Assembly (NCBI GenBank): GCA_009767595.1
Contig: VSDK01001976.1
Coordinates: forward strand, 82,904-146,903
Origin: Symbiodinium kawagutii
Lineage: Eukaryota > Sar > Dinophyceae > Suessiales > Symbiodiniaceae
Length of the DNA: 64,000 bases
Reading direction: 5' to 3'
The position numbers were made by a program, and so were the translations under genes. The notes beneath the pieces were generated by a model. The model was not told the origin of the DNA. It searched no databases and worked only from the letters and a program-made list of their open reading frames with translations. This document shows, piece after piece, positions 1 to 10,779 of the stretch (position 1 is its first letter; the number at the start of each line of letters is the position of its first letter).

Positions 1-235
1 AAGGCCAGAGGGGGTGGGAGATTTGATATGTTCAATCCTGCATGCCAAGGCCAGAGGGGGTGGGAGATTTTGTGTGCGTGGGTGAGTCTGGTTTGTGTGC
101 GCAGGTGAGTTTGCTTTGTGTGCGCTGGTGAGTTGGATTTTGTGTGCGTGGGTGAGTCTGGTTTGTGTGCGTGTGTGAGTTTTGCCTGTGTGCGTGGCTG
201 AGCGCGATCTGTGTGCGCGGCTGAGGCGTTTACCG
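1..235. repeat. TG-rich minisatellite with a duplicated leader
   Basis: A segment of about 25 bp (aaggccagagggggtggg...) at 1-26 is repeated at 47-72. It is followed by imperfect tandem units of about 24 bp built on tgtgtgcgtgggtgag, which decay towards 235. No coding potential is seen. The left end is cut by the window, so the full array length is unknown. Confidence 0.8.
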
Positions 236-250
236 TCCACATGTATTACC

Positions 251-314
251 AAATGGTTGGTGGGTTGACTTGCGCACATTTCTCATAATGGAGGGTTCTA
301 CCACCAACCAGATA
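251..314. mobile_element. IE-C introner-like element, short copy
   Basis: The left end carries ggttggtgggttg and the right end ctaccaccaaccag. These are the inverted ends of the IE-C family seen complete at 49161-49292. The interior is much shorter than in other copies, so this is probably a deletion derivative. Confidence 0.5.
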
Positions 315-1140
315 TATAGTGTTTTTTTCATTCTTTCTTAAGGATGCACTCCGTGGCAACTGCTTCGTTGTGTGACCAGCCACTATGAACCTGCATCGTT
401 TGTGTTCCTTACACATTAATCATCAAAATCATTTAGCTAACTATGACCAGCCAGTATGAACCATGATTAAGCATTACTTGATTAACACAAACCATTGATC
501 AAACACTAGATAACTACCATGAAGTGACCAGTAGTTAAAAGGTTTTGTTTAAAAGCATTACTTAACCACATCTAACCATAAATCAACACTAACAAAAGAG
601 AATTGATTTTTTTCCATCACCAACCACAAGTGAACTTAATCATCTCACCAAGAATCATTCGTGAACCACAACGCTTTGACACTGCTTCAAGGTGGAAGTC
701 TCACCGCTGACGCGCGAGCGCAGCCAGTAGTGTTCTGAGTGGCAAGGAAAATCGCTCGGAAACGTGGCGTGGAAGTGTGCCTTGGGTCCTGAAAACGCTG
801 GGCCCCCAACAAGCTATGGCAAGGGGTCAAGGCTTTAACCAATCAATAATGGGGGCCAATGTCACCAACAAAACTATAGGGAAACAATGGTTGATGATAG
901 GGGAACCAGGGGTACCGGGGTGAACTGACCCACTGCCAGCCATGGCTCATGACTCGTTCATGATTACGATTCGTTGATGGCTGGTCGATGCTTAATGATG
1001 CTTTAGAATGGTGGATCCTCAGAAGCGATAAGTTGGTGAACGTAGCTAGGGTACCTATTAACCATGGTGGATGAGAAGTGTATGAACCCTAGCTATAAAC
1101 CAACCCTAATTACGGTAGATAAAATTGGCAAGGTAATAAT
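315..1140. other. Non-coding stretch with a degenerate IE-B copy
   Basis: This is mostly AT-rich sequence. At about 690-800 a GC-richer patch is open for about 30 codons, but nothing in it is recognisable. At about 820-950 a degraded IE-B element is visible: an AACAATGGTTGATGATAGGGG-like interior, then ggggtaccgg and a tgacccactgcca right end. No gene is called. Confidence 0.45.
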
Positions 1141-1249
1141 ATGGGTGTTTCTCAAAATAGGGGTACCCCCAAATCATCCTTTCTCAGTTATTTATAGTAA
1201 TAAACTGGCCATTTTTTGGGGCTCCCAATTTTGAGAAACCACCATATAG
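1141..1249. mobile_element. IE-A introner-like element
   Basis: Left TIR gggtgtttctcaaaatagggg and right TIR ttttgagaaaccaccatat are near-perfect inverted repeats. The interior is the family-typical atcatcc...tatttatagtaataaac. It is about 109 bp and has no ORF, so it is a MITE-like element. IE-A is the most abundant family in the window, with more than 20 copies. Confidence 0.85.
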
Positions 1250-2119
1250 ATGGTGACTATACTTCAATGTTTCAACCCCGGCCAGCCTTGGATAATTATG
1301 GATACTATCTCAAGCCTAGCCAACTATAGTGGTTATACCTAACTGTGGTAGATCATAACTAGAACTTTATAACTATGGTAGTTATGGTTATAACCAACCA
1401 TAGTGGTTAACTTCTATAACGGTTATAGCTAACAACAATGGTTATAACCAACTAGAATTGGTTGTAACTATATATGGGTCAGTTATACCAACTACAATAC
1501 AACTATAACAAATACATACCAATTATTGTGGTGACAACCAACTAAAAAATGATTAAGTCTTTACCCACATATAACTGCTTGGGGCCCCACGGTCAGCACC
1601 TGGGATTCATGGCCCCAAATCCTTGACATTCCTAGCTGGGTCGGTTTGGTCGTCGCAGTTCAGCAGGTTTCGGATGGCACTGTTGTGGTTGGTTTAGAAG
1701 CCATATCTGGCGGGTTCTGGACCCCCAGTTATGGTTGGTTAACTACGGTAAATGGTTGGTTTCCCAAGCCACAAGGACCCCCAAGTTATCTATGGTTAGT
1801 TGATTTTCTATAAATGGTTCATACATTGGATGATTTTGGGCTACCCCTGTGACTTGAGAAACCACCAAATGAGGCTACACCCAAATCATGCAATATAGTA
1901 GTCATTTGCACACTAATAAACGCCATCCATTATTGGGGGTCCCCTATGCTAAGAAACACGTATCTGGACAAACTCATCCAATATTGACTATGTATACAAT
2001 AAACCAACCGTCTTGGGGTTGCCCATTTTGAGAAATACCTATTGTAAATAGCTGCATCGAACTAGTGAAGTTCGTTGAAAGCCCACAACTAGTGTTGCTA
2101 GATTTGCCATAGTACATAG
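1250..2119. other. AT-rich non-coding stretch with IE-A fragments
   Basis: This is dominated by variants of TATAACCAACTATGGTTAT. Partial IE-A ends are seen near 1840-1870 (gggctacccctgtgacttgagaaaccacc) and near 1925-2040 (gtcccctatgctaagaaacac and ttgcccattttgagaaatacc). No exon is supported. Confidence 0.5.
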
Positions 2120-2242
2120 TAGTCATATGAGGGTTTCTGAAAATCGGAGACCCCCCAAAATGGATGGTTTGCTACTATAAATGACTAGTAAACTGGATGA
2201 TATCTGGGGGTACTCCTAATCGACTTGAGAAACCACCACATA
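2120..2242. mobile_element. IE-A introner-like element, diverged
   Basis: The left end gggtttctgaaaatcggagacccccc and right end cgacttgagaaaccaccacat form a diverged inverted repeat around a short AT-rich interior. Confidence 0.65.
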
Positions 2243-4520
2243 TCAATGATGGTGATATATGGTAGTTCTGGCATTTTGCCTGTATAGATGATGGTAATCA
2301 TGGTGTTTTTGAATGATGGTAAGCATGTTTTCATGGCAGTTATAGAATTATACCAGCTATAGATTCTCTTCAATGGCTTGGATTTTCCATGCGTGGGGAT
2401 TTTTGCACCACAGGGTGCCCCAAAAAAGTTTCGGTAACGTGATGGTAGGGGTTTCTCCACCAGGTGGGCTCCCCCAGTTTAAGTTGGTCACTAAGCCATT
2501 TAAATGCCATTTAACATCATTTAACTATGGTCATATTGTCATATCTACCATTCTTCGCCGCAAGCCTAGTACTTACCCTATCTTTTCCTTCATCAGCTAA
2601 AACCAACTTATCTAATGATTAGTGCCCGGGGTCACTTATAGATGGCTGTGGGAACACGTAGATGAACAGGCCATGGATAGTAGCTTGACCCATGCCTGCC
2701 CATGAAATGGTGCGAGCCATGGCCATGTCTGGGAAATGGGCACTGGGGTGGACATCCCTGCGCTTAATAGACATTGATCCTTTATTATTCAGTGCAGCGA
2801 AGCAAAACATCTGAAGATAATCATGGAATAATCTGAAAATCGCCCTTGATGATAATCCTGAAACGCAATACCAAATGAAGCTATTATCAACCATAAAAAA
2901 CCAATTAGGCTTACTGGTCAGCCCTTGATTTTTCAGCAGTCAGTGCAATATTGATATATATACATATAAATGTATATATATATGTATATATGTGTGTTTT
3001 TTGCCATGCTGACCCAATGACTTTTTCAACCACAAGTCAAGATGGTCCCACTTCAGGGAAAACGGTTCCACTTGAACCAGCCTTTGGGGCCCGAAGACAG
3101 GGTGGCCTGCAGCTGTTCAAGCTGAACACCAGTAGCGCTGGGCAACTGAAGCTGAACCAATGGATCCCAATGGATGTGAAACCTCGCTATGAGCAAGCAT
3201 CATCAAGCATCATTACCTCCAAGGTTATTAACCATTGAAACCTCACTTGGATCTAAGCCAGCAACGAGCAGCTACTTCAAAGAATTGGAGTTTCAGAAAG
3301 GCAAGCCGCACAGTGAGCACAGGCTTCATCCTTAGGACAGCTGGATGTGCATTATCCATGAGCATTGAAGAACATTCTACCAGAGAATCCAGCTTCACCA
3401 GCCGCAAGATCCTGGTGAAGATCATATCTAAAAAAGCACCGGCCAATCGACATTCTCGCGAGTGGAAGAACGCCTCCTCTACATGTGCCCCACAAATTGT
3501 TCTTGTGCTTTCTTCAAAAGTTTGTTTGCTGCAATTACTTGCCATGACATTGGTCAAAGAAGAATATTTATCCGCGTAGTCTCAAAACATCAACCCTCAA
3601 TCCTTTGCTTGCGTGCCTTTCAAGTGTTACTTTATGAATCTACTATAACTTACTATATTTCATTTTGCGATAGAATATTTGATAGCTGCCTTTACTGTAG
3701 ATATTTAATTCATGCATCACTAAATGGATAGAATGAAATATCTATAGTAAATATGCCTACTATGATATACTAGATTTTCTCTATACATATTTCAAAAATG
3801 AAAGACCAAGACTTCTCACAGCGCGAGAAGTAGCACAGCAATGACGCTCGCAGCAAACACATGACTTAAGGCCTCCGGGGTGCCGCGGCCATCGGAAAGG
3901 AAGTGCACCATCGACCAACACCTAGCGGCGTAGCGTAGCATCTTTTTGGTGGTTCCCAATTCTAAGAAATTTGTGGGTTTATATAGTAAGTAAGTATATA
4001 AATAGCAAGTTTGGATGATTTGGGGGACTATTTTGAGACACAATCATTTTGACCAGCAATCCGATTGAGATCGCAGGTGCACCACCAAACCACCACACGA
4101 CAATTACTTTCAAACCAGCGATCTCTACCCACACATGGAACGCCCAGAGTTGAATGAACACACTGCATGTGCTGCTGTCCCAATCAGAGGCCCATTATGG
4201 CCATCCATTCCCGTAGATCAAGCTCAATGAATCTGGACCAACTGATGGTTGTTGAGTGTGTCATATTGTTTGCAAATTCATTGTTCATTTACCCAACAGT
4301 TCTTAATTTCTTACTTCATGATTGGTTCTAGCCGACTCTATTAGTTCAACATCAAACCAACATTGAGATCTTTCACCACAACCATATTCACCGAGGTCGC
4401 AGAGCATTCATCAAGATACCAATTCAACAACCGATGTTCAACCCATTTCTCCAACCACCAGTCATGAAATATTCACCACAACAATGTTCACCCAAGAAAA
4501 ACAAGCGACTTCTCCACCAC
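2243..4520. other. Long stretch without a recognisable gene
   Basis: The sequence is AT-rich with TA-rich patches (2951-2998). Between about 3010 and 3590 both strands carry medium-length open frames rich in Ser, Lys and Gln. None shows a known motif or a convincing pair of splice sites. It could hold an unrecognised exon or an old pseudogene, but I cannot choose a frame. An IE-A-like right end lies near 4010-4045. Confidence 0.3.
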
Positions 4521-4524
4521 ATTA

Positions 4525-4662
4525 ATGTCTATACCCAGGATTAATAAACCCCTGGTTGATGATCGGGGGGTATCTCCCAAAAGCCAACTGGTTTCCCTTA
4601 AAATGGTACCCCCCCCAATGAATAAACCTAGGGCTCATTAATCCTGGGTAAATATCAAACCA
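4525..4662. mobile_element. IE-F inverted-repeat element
   Basis: The left arm tctacccaggattaataaacc is matched by the inverted right arm ctcattaatcctgggtaaat. The interior carries ccctggttgatgatc and ggtaccccccccaatg. A second, right-truncated copy is at about 42051-42135. Confidence 0.75.
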
Positions 4663-4837
4663 TGAATAAACCAGCTAATCAACCAACCATGGACTTGGTA
4701 AATGCCCTACTTTTTTTCGTGATTCTCCCCTCTTATTAACCATCAACCAGCTGGTTAACCATTGGTTATCAACATTAATCAACACATCCACCAACACCTT
4801 GCCGACGATTGCTGGCCGCACACGGCATCGCACACAG

Positions 4838-4905
4838 GTCGATGCCATCGCGATCCTTCGGTGTGATCTCAGCCGCAGGCCCTTGGGAAATCTTGGCCGC
4901 GGTGG
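4838..4905 (+). CDS. Unassigned exon candidate
   Basis: A GC-rich island in AT-rich DNA follows a cacag acceptor. It is open in two + frames, one reading VDAIAILRCDLSRRPLG and one reading RSFGVISAAGPWEILAAVE. Composition suggests coding, but the frame cannot be fixed without a transcript. It lies 1.3 kb upstream of the first possible PDK exon and may belong to it or to another gene. Confidence 0.3.
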
Positions 4906-5777
4906 AGTAATCAATGGTTGAACGATGGTGAATAATAGGGAATAGTAGTGGATAATAATGGTTGATAGTGGTGAATAATGGTTAATATTGGCTTGTAATG
5001 GCTAATTGTGAATTGGGTTGCCTAAATGCGAACAAATAGGTGAGTAATGGTGAATCAATATGAATTAATGCTTATCATGTGCACTTCATTTATCCTTTAC
5101 TGAACCAATGATGGACAAATGGTCAATCATGGATTTATTGGGTCATGGTTGAGGATGCTTAATGAATGTTTATTTTGCGATTGATCACCCATAATAATCA
5201 CTGCTTTACTAGGGGCTTACCAATTACCAGTTGTATAGTTAGTAGTGGCTATTGATATGACTAATCGACATACATAGTGATATGCTCATTTTCCCCGACG
5301 GCTGTAGCGAGTTGGTGAGGTGAAAATGATGAAGCGATCGATTGTGCAGCAAGTAACCACCCATGATCATGAACACACCATTGTCAGCAATCATTAACCA
5401 TCATGAATGGTCACTGTAACGATTATCAACCCTTGTATTAACAATCATAGAGCCATTATGAAACATCATTAGCAACCATTCATTAAAAAACATTATTATT
5501 AACCATCATTAGTAACCAGGTTTCATTAAGCATGATTATGAACCATTGCTATCAACAATTGCTATGAACCACCATGTACAGTAATCATTCTATAATCAGG
5601 CTTAGAAATCTTGTTTTAATCTCAGCTATTCATAACATTTTTTACAAGAAATAGCTATTCATAACCAATTGGCTCAGCTAATCATTCTATAATTAGGCTT
5701 AGCTAACCCTCCATGTTTTTGATGATCCTTTGGCATGGGCCTTGCTACGCTTTGCGGTAACGCGAATCGCTAGGCCG

Positions 5778-5865
5778 GCGCTGTGTGTTGTCAGCACTGG
5801 CGGATTTGGCGGCCAGTCCTTTGGAGAAGAGGCCAGCAGAGCGACATGGATGGCATGACTTGACC
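5778..5865 (+). CDS. Unassigned exon candidate
   Basis: A GC-rich segment after a gctag acceptor reads PALCVVSTGGFGG then QSFGEEASRATW in one frame. In another it reads RRCVLSALADLAASPLEKRP. Either could be real. No family is recognised. It is followed directly by an IE-G element. Confidence 0.3.
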
Positions 5866-5988
5866 TTTACCGTCCGGTAAACTAACCTGGCAACTGATTT
5901 TGAGCATATTTTCTAGTGAAACCCTGGGAAACCACCAAAAAAAAATGTGGATTTTCCATTGCCCGGTTAGTTTACCGGAGGGTACCTA
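5866..5988. mobile_element. IE-G inverted-repeat element
   Basis: The left arm ccgtccggtaaactaacctgg is inverted at the right as cccggttagtttaccggaggg. It is about 120 bp with no ORF. A half copy (cctccggtaaattaacctgg) lies near 56008. Confidence 0.75.
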
Positions 5989-6164
5989 CCATGGGCCCAA
6001 AAAACCCTAAAAAGCTTGGTTTTTAGCTTCCAGATATGGCTTATGACCTATAGATGACCTGACAAAAATTATGGTTTTGGAGGCCAATGGCACAAGTTCA
6101 TAGTATCATTCTTCAACATGTTAATCCGCTCTCGATGGGTCGCTGGAAATCACCTGCTGCGGAG

Positions 6165-6266
6165 GTCCATCGATGACTTGATCCAGCTGGGCAAAGCTTC
6201 CCACAAGGAGCGCGCTTTGCAACTCCATGAGACCTTGAAGGCACTCAACCCTGGCAGTGCGCTGCG
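6165..6266 (+). CDS. Possible N-terminal exon of the PDK-family kinase
   Basis: The frame reads SIDDLIQLGKASHK and ends NPGSALR, with acceptor ggag|g and donor gcg|gtggtt. The segment is clearly coding-like (charged, helical). In PDKs the N-terminal regulatory domain begins with a comparable S-x-x-x-L-I-x-F/L-G helix, so this is the expected place and motif, but the match is short. The next assigned kinase exon is at 7715. The intron that follows opens with a TTGGG-rich tract. It may instead belong to an unrelated upstream gene. Confidence 0.4.
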
Positions 6267-6283
6267 GTGGTTGGTTGGGTTGG

Positions 6284-6390
6284 TTACTTTGGTGGGTGGG
6301 TTGGGTTGGTTGGCTTGATTGGGTTGGTTGGGTTGGTTGGGTTGGTTGGGTTGGTTGGGTTTGGTTGGGTTGGTTAAGTTGGTTGAGTCT
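6284..6390. repeat. (TTGGG/TTGG)n tract
   Basis: Repeats of ttgggttgg run for about 100 bp immediately after the exon donor at 6267. It is not the TTTAGGG dinoflagellate telomere unit, so an interstitial telomere is not supported. Confidence 0.8.
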
Positions 6391-6459
6391 CGTTGATTCA
6401 TAGCCATAGCCAGGTCAAACCGGTGAACTTCAATTGAGACCGTGTATATTTGACCACCT

Positions 6460-6572
6460 ATATGGTGGTTTCTCAAAATAGGGGACCCCCCAAGTCATCG
6501 TTTATATTAACCATTTATAGAAATAAACCAAACATTTTTTGGGCTCCCTATTTAGAAGCCACCATATTTTTT
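6460..6572. mobile_element. IE-A introner-like element
   Basis: Ends atatggtggtttctcaaaat and gaagccaccatat bracket the usual accatttatagaaataaacc interior. ATAT on both sides could be a short target-site duplication. Confidence 0.85.
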
Positions 6573-6595
6573 CTGCAGTTGAGGTGTAGCTTGCA

Positions 6596-6712
6596 ATGCC
6601 ATGCCCTGACAAGACACCCGCGGCATACCTCCCAGCTGTCACAGGTGGGTTTGGCCAGATGTGCCATGAGGCAAGTGGCGCCCCGATGACTGGCCCGGAT
6701 TGCCTCAGGAAT
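6596..6712 (+). CDS. Unassigned exon candidate
   Basis: The open frame reads AAYLPAVTGGFGQMCHEAS then GAPMTGPDCLRNGDG and ends at a gatg|gttcac donor. It is markedly more GC-rich than its surroundings. The TGGFG string also occurs in the exon candidate at 5778-5865, perhaps by chance. It lies between two IE-A copies. Function unknown. Confidence 0.4.
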
Positions 6713-6735
6713 GGCGATGGTTCACTTGTTTTTTT

Positions 6736-6868
6736 GGGGATATGGTGGTTTTTGACAATGGGGGTAAAGATGGGGGGTACCCCCCATTGATACTGTAATC
6801 ATTTATTTCAGTAATAAACAGTTCACAACCATTTTTGGGGACCTCTATCTCAAGAAACCACCATGTGT
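6736..6868. mobile_element. IE-A introner-like element, diverged
   Basis: Ends atatggtggtttttgacaat and ctatctcaagaaaccaccat enclose a ggggggtacccccc core. The TIRs are diverged from the family consensus. Confidence 0.7.
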
Positions 6869-7057
6869 GGGTTTGTCCATCAATGATGGTATCCCCAAGC
6901 ATCCCCAAATGATCATCATGAATGGGTAAAGTAACCAGCTGATAGGGGTGCACCATTTATGGACAACCAGCATGTATAGGTTTTGTGACAACCAGTCGAT
7001 ATAAACATCTGTGGGCAACTAGACACTTGGACCTTTGCTTGGGTAGCCACAACTGAG

Positions 7058-7132
7058 CTGGGTTGAAATCGCTGACCTTAGAGGGGTTGCGCTACGTGAA
7101 GCCAACGACATTGAAAGCCCACGACCAACCAG
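7058..7132 (+). CDS. Unassigned exon candidate, perhaps PDK
   Basis: The frame reads EIADLRGVALREANDIES then PRPTR and ends at a clean acc-ag|gtaaca donor. It lies between the two N-terminal PDK candidates, where the family carries a helix with an x-E-L-P-I-R-x-A motif. That motif is not clearly seen, so assignment to the kinase is only a suggestion. Confidence 0.35.
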
Positions 7133-7514
7133 GTAACAAGACCCATCCGCGAAGTATCTTCCTGGTACCGAGCTGTGAGCCGTGTTGCTGCATGTACAAG
7201 TGTTCATCAAATGTCCATCAGCCCTCCAAACCCTTGGATTTTATTTGTCCAAATGAGCAGCTCTCAAGCTTTCCGCTGGTTTTCTCGCCAGACACTTGCT
7301 GCTTGTATCCCCAGAAGTTGTGGCTGCAGCTATGTATAGCTGTGACATCCGTTCTTGGAAGAAATCCCGTAGTTGAAAGAATGAAGCCGCAGAAAATAAG
7401 CAGTCCTGTAATGAAGCATCAATCTGAGCTCGTGCAGGCTATCTTTCATTACGAGTATCTCGTAGGAGTTCATATGTGCCAGCAACTACCATGGTTGTTG
7501 CAGGGTGTCCCTGA

Positions 7515-7638
7515 CATGTTCATTTGGCTGTGGGTCAAAACCCCGTACCCCTGGTTCCCCTATCATTAACCATTGTTTCCCTTATCACTGTTGGTCATTA
7601 TCCCCATTGTTGGTTGGTTAATATTGACCCATAGCCAT
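7515..7638. mobile_element. IE-B introner-like element, reverse orientation
   Basis: The left TIR ggctgtgggtcaaaaccccg and right TIR ttaatattgacccatagcc are inverted relative to the copy at 22110. The interior contains attaaccattgtttccc. The ends carry a GT (GGGTCAA) and an AG (CATAG), so the element could be spliced in this orientation too. Confidence 0.85.
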
Positions 7639-7714
7639 TGGGGGATTGGGGCATACCACCAGTGCATAGCAGTGCTATGGATCGGGTGTACCGATCCATG
7701 AATAGCTTTGCCAG

Positions 7715-7763
7715 GCTCTCCAATCTCCCGTTGGGCTTCTGCCACGCTCCAAGCATACGACAT
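7715..7763 (+). CDS. PDK-family kinase, exon with the LPxG(F)xxxPS motif
   Basis: This 49-bp exon reads (R)LSNLPLGFCHAPSIRH, with acceptor gccag|g and donor cat|gtctcc. PDK and BCKDK N-terminal domains carry a helix-turn R-x-x-x-L-x-x-L-P-x-G-L-x-x-x-P-S-I, and this exon matches it closely. The domain forms the four-helix bundle that docks the lipoyl domain of the dehydrogenase complex in the mitochondrial matrix. The frame stays open past the donor to 7830, so a longer exon is possible. The flanking exons that would complete the helices were not found. Confidence 0.6.
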
Positions 7764-8085
7764 GTCTCCCTGACGCCCGAAGCTCAACACTTGCGGCGTT
7801 TCACAGTGCCTGCCCGGACTGACCTGGTGGGCCCCCCAGTAGTTATAAGTTGGGTTAGTTCACCCCCTTTAACTGGTAGTTAACCCAAGTTAGGTTAGTT
7901 GCAAATCAACTAATGATCTGGTCGTGGCTGTGGATGCAACCAACTGAGGTGATGCAACTTGGGCACCTGTGACTCACCGAGCAGTTGTACTCTGACGTGA
8001 TCAAAGAACCAATAGCAAAGGTTCCTAATGATGTCATAGGAAATCAATTCCTGGTAATATTGGTGAATATTGGTTATTAGTGTTG

Positions 8086-8172
8086 GTTTCTGATGATCGT
8101 ATCTACCTGTTGGTTTCATCCATTTTCATTGCTTTCGGGGGGGGTAACACTAATCAGAAACCAACACTAATG
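8086..8172. mobile_element. IE-E inverted-repeat element
   Basis: Ends gttggtttctgatgat and actaatcagaaaccaacacta are inverted. The interior shares ctacctgttggtttcatc and a run of G with the inverted copy at 49674-49768. Confidence 0.8.
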
Positions 8173-8543
8173 ACCAGATCAATAAACCAATCAATAAACC
8201 TGAATGGGTCTACGCGACTCCCTGACGCCTGAAGCTCAGCCAGAACTCAAGGGTCTATGCAGCAAGGGTGTACCCCCAAAACTGGTGCTTTCCCTATGAA
8301 CAATGCTTAGCATTGGATGGTTCGTAGGTACCACAATTGATTAATGGTTTCCAATTCACTTGTTGCCAAGTTGTTGCCCTTTGTTGAGTGTTGCTTGTTT
8401 TCTGCTGGCCAGTTGGTTGTTGCTGGTTGGTGATTGTTGGTTTCAGGTTGTTTGATGTTGGTTGCTGCTTGCTGGATGCTGGCTAATGCATGAAGTTTGC
8501 TTGTTTGTGGTTGCTGCTTACTTTTCGATCATTGCCTTGCTAG

Positions 8544-8599
8544 GTGAAGCTATGTCAATGGGAATCGATGTTGCTTCTTCAATCGATACCCGCCTCAAG
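8544..8599 (+). CDS. Unassigned exon
   Basis: It reads GEAMSMGIDVASSIDTRLK between a gctag|g acceptor and a canonical ctcaag|gtatgt donor. The splice sites are among the best in the window. It lies between the PDK exons at 7715 and 10713, but no PDK motif is recognised. It may encode a lineage-specific kinase segment or belong to an overlapping gene. Confidence 0.5.
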
Positions 8600-9227
8600 G
8601 TATGTGCAAAACTTCAAGCAGGACTGCTGGCGGTCTTGCTTCGTTGGAACTGCGCTTCTGATGGGGTTCTGAACAACCCCCGAACTATGGGATTTGTCAA
8701 GAGATGATGGTGACTTGGAGGCTTAACGACAGTTGATGGGCAGTGCACGCACCTAAGCTATGATTAAAAACAACCAAAGCGAGTGCTAGAAAACCCTAGC
8801 TGATGCACGCTGGTACAGCGCTAACATCCAATGTGGTAGGGAGGGGGCGACACTTTGTAGAAGACTGCATGTGGTAGCCACTGACTGCCTCTTAAGCATA
8901 CCGATTCAAAGGTAGGTCGTGTTGACATTGACTCTGCCCCCTTTTTTCGACGGGGAAGAAAAGATGTTGGGTTGCTGCAGATCGTTCATGAAGCACTCTT
9001 GACGTTTTCTCATCGAAACATATGCAGGCTCCCTGAGAGATCTTTCAGGGACAAGTTGGACAGAGCACCATAGGGGGTCCTTGGAGATTTGGTGTTAAAA
9101 CCAGTATATGACCATGATACCTAGCGCTAAGCTCGGTGGGTGAGCTCAACAGCTCAACCCTTGGAAGCACGCACGGCTTCACCTCACCCGAAACGTGTGC
9201 AGGGCGTCCATGTTGCGGCTCCCGCAG

Positions 9228-9355
9228 GTCATGGAGTTTGAAGACAAGGAAGGTCTGAGTGGCCTCTGCAGTGAGGACGGGTCCAACGAAAGAGCAGCGC
9301 AGGAACAGCACAAAACGAGTGATGCAACAAGACCAACGCGGCACAAAGAAAGATG
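9228..9355 (+). CDS. Unassigned exon, acidic and Gln/Glu-rich
   Basis: The frame reads VMEFEDKEGLSGLCSED then GSNERAAQEQHKTSDATR, from a cccgcag|gtc acceptor to an agatg|gtaaca donor. Codon use and acidity look real, and the opposite-strand frame is a shadow. It lies between recognised PDK exons. PDKs have an acidic linker before the conserved R-H-x-x-x-x-x-x-x-A-x-G helix, so it could be an expanded linker. That is inference. Confidence 0.5.
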
Positions 9356-9526
9356 GTAACAGCAACAGCAACGTATGTATATATGTATATGGATTTGACT
9401 GTTTTACTGTCTATCTATATATCTATATATCTATATATATATATATAGACATAGAACACATCAGGACAGAGAACTACTTTGCGGACACATGTTTTCCCGT
9501 GTAATTTTTTGATTTTTGGGTTGTAG

Positions 9527-9579
9527 AGGCACTGGAGGTCGTGATGAATACCTCCGGTGGGCTCGGCAGTTTTGAAGCG
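9527..9579 (+). CDS. Unassigned exon candidate
   Basis: It reads EALEVVMNTSGGLGSFEAF after a ttgtag acceptor; the frame closes at 9592. The donor is uncertain. By position it would fall just before the PDK exon at 10713. Confidence 0.35.
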
Positions 9580-9592
9580 TTTTGTTCTTAAA

Positions 9593-10712
9593 CCATGATT
9601 TGTTTACTGCCTATCAATGGTTGATAAAGGATCATTTGGGGCATTTGGGGGTACCCCTATTTTGAGAATATTGTTTTAGCCGTGTTCACGTCGGGATAGG
9701 TCATGACGTTTGAACAAAAAGGACTGGCGGGTAATTGTTTTTAATGATGGGATACTGAACTACCTGGTTTGTTATTAGCTGGTATTTGTCCATGGGTGCT
9801 GCAGAAAAGACTTGTCTTCATGGAAATGATACCATAGGGTGAGAGATCCGGATATTGATAAATCACCATCAGTCTAACCATGCGGATCAACAACTTTTTC
9901 AGTGAAATCCCAAGGACTTGAGCTGGAAATGACCCTGTCATTTCCATTTGCATCATGAATTCCGCTGGCAGGAGTACGATGCCATTACAAATGGCATTTT
10001 TAATCAGTCCGGGGTCCCTGACACGAGTGGTGGAGGGTGGATGATGATCACTGCTTGGTGGTTACTTGATTCACTGGCTATAAATTGTGTAAGAACTACT
10101 GCTCGTCAGCGATGATTAGCCAGCATTAGCCATGGCTCATCATCAGTAGCTTAATCATCATCTAGTAATCCTGATTATTGACTCTAAACTCACCATGAAT
10201 TTGATGACACATATCCTAATTCCAGTTATCCTAGCGGTCCTAGCAAGTCATAGTTATCCCATAAATCAAAACTAAAAAACTGACCAAATTTGATGAACCA
10301 TTTCCATTTATTCATACCCAATCATTCATGATCCTAATTATAGGGAACCATTGAGAATCGGTCATTACCCATCATACTAACCAAGGTGAATCATTGCTTA
10401 CCAAACCAGCTAACCTAATTATATCTCATGATAATCAGTCATTTGTTTATCCCTTGTCATTTTCATTGGTGAAAACACTACTAACTATACTCAACGAACT
10501 CTACTCAACAAACTGTTTGACCTTTGACCTTTGGCTGCTGTTAGAGGGCAGTGCCCGCCAGCGAACTCACTATCCTCAACCAACTGTTATAGACCTATAC
10601 TAACTATAATCCACTGTTATAGACCTATACTCCACCGTTGTAGTTTGGTTGATCCTAACATATCCTAACTAAACAGAACTCAACGGCGGATCATCGCTTC
10701 ACCAACGCCCAG
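9593..10712. other. Intron-like non-coding stretch
   Basis: An IE-A right half (gggggtacccctattttgagaa) lies at about 9640-9675. The rest is AT-rich DNA of CATAGTTATC/AACCATGA type with no supported exon. The medium-length minus-strand frame at 9741-9956 has no family match. Confidence 0.4.
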
Positions 10713-10779
10713 GCATCGCGGTACCATGCTGGACGTGGCCAAAGGCGTTTTCGAGTTCAACGAGGCGACGTTGAAGTCA
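10713..10779 (+). CDS. PDK-family kinase, exon with RHxxTMxxxAxGVxEF motif
   Basis: The exon reads HRGTMLDVAKGVFEFNEATLKS after a cgcccag|g acceptor. PDKs carry a highly conserved helix R-H-x-x-V-V-x-T-M-A-x-G-V-x-E-(Y/F) at this position, and the match is unmistakable. I end the exon at tca|gtt because that gives phase 0, which joins in frame to the exon at 12435. A second GT donor at 10799 would add VFDINF. The segment is part of the N-terminal helical domain. Confidence 0.75.

Noticed and set aside
6284-6390. Possible interstitial telomere repeat
   Set aside because: The unit is TTGGG/TTGGGTTGG, not TTTAGGG, and it is short and degenerate.
9045-9371. 108-codon minus-strand frame
   Set aside because: It is opposite the + exon at 9228-9355, which has good acceptor and donor sites and an acidic coding sequence.
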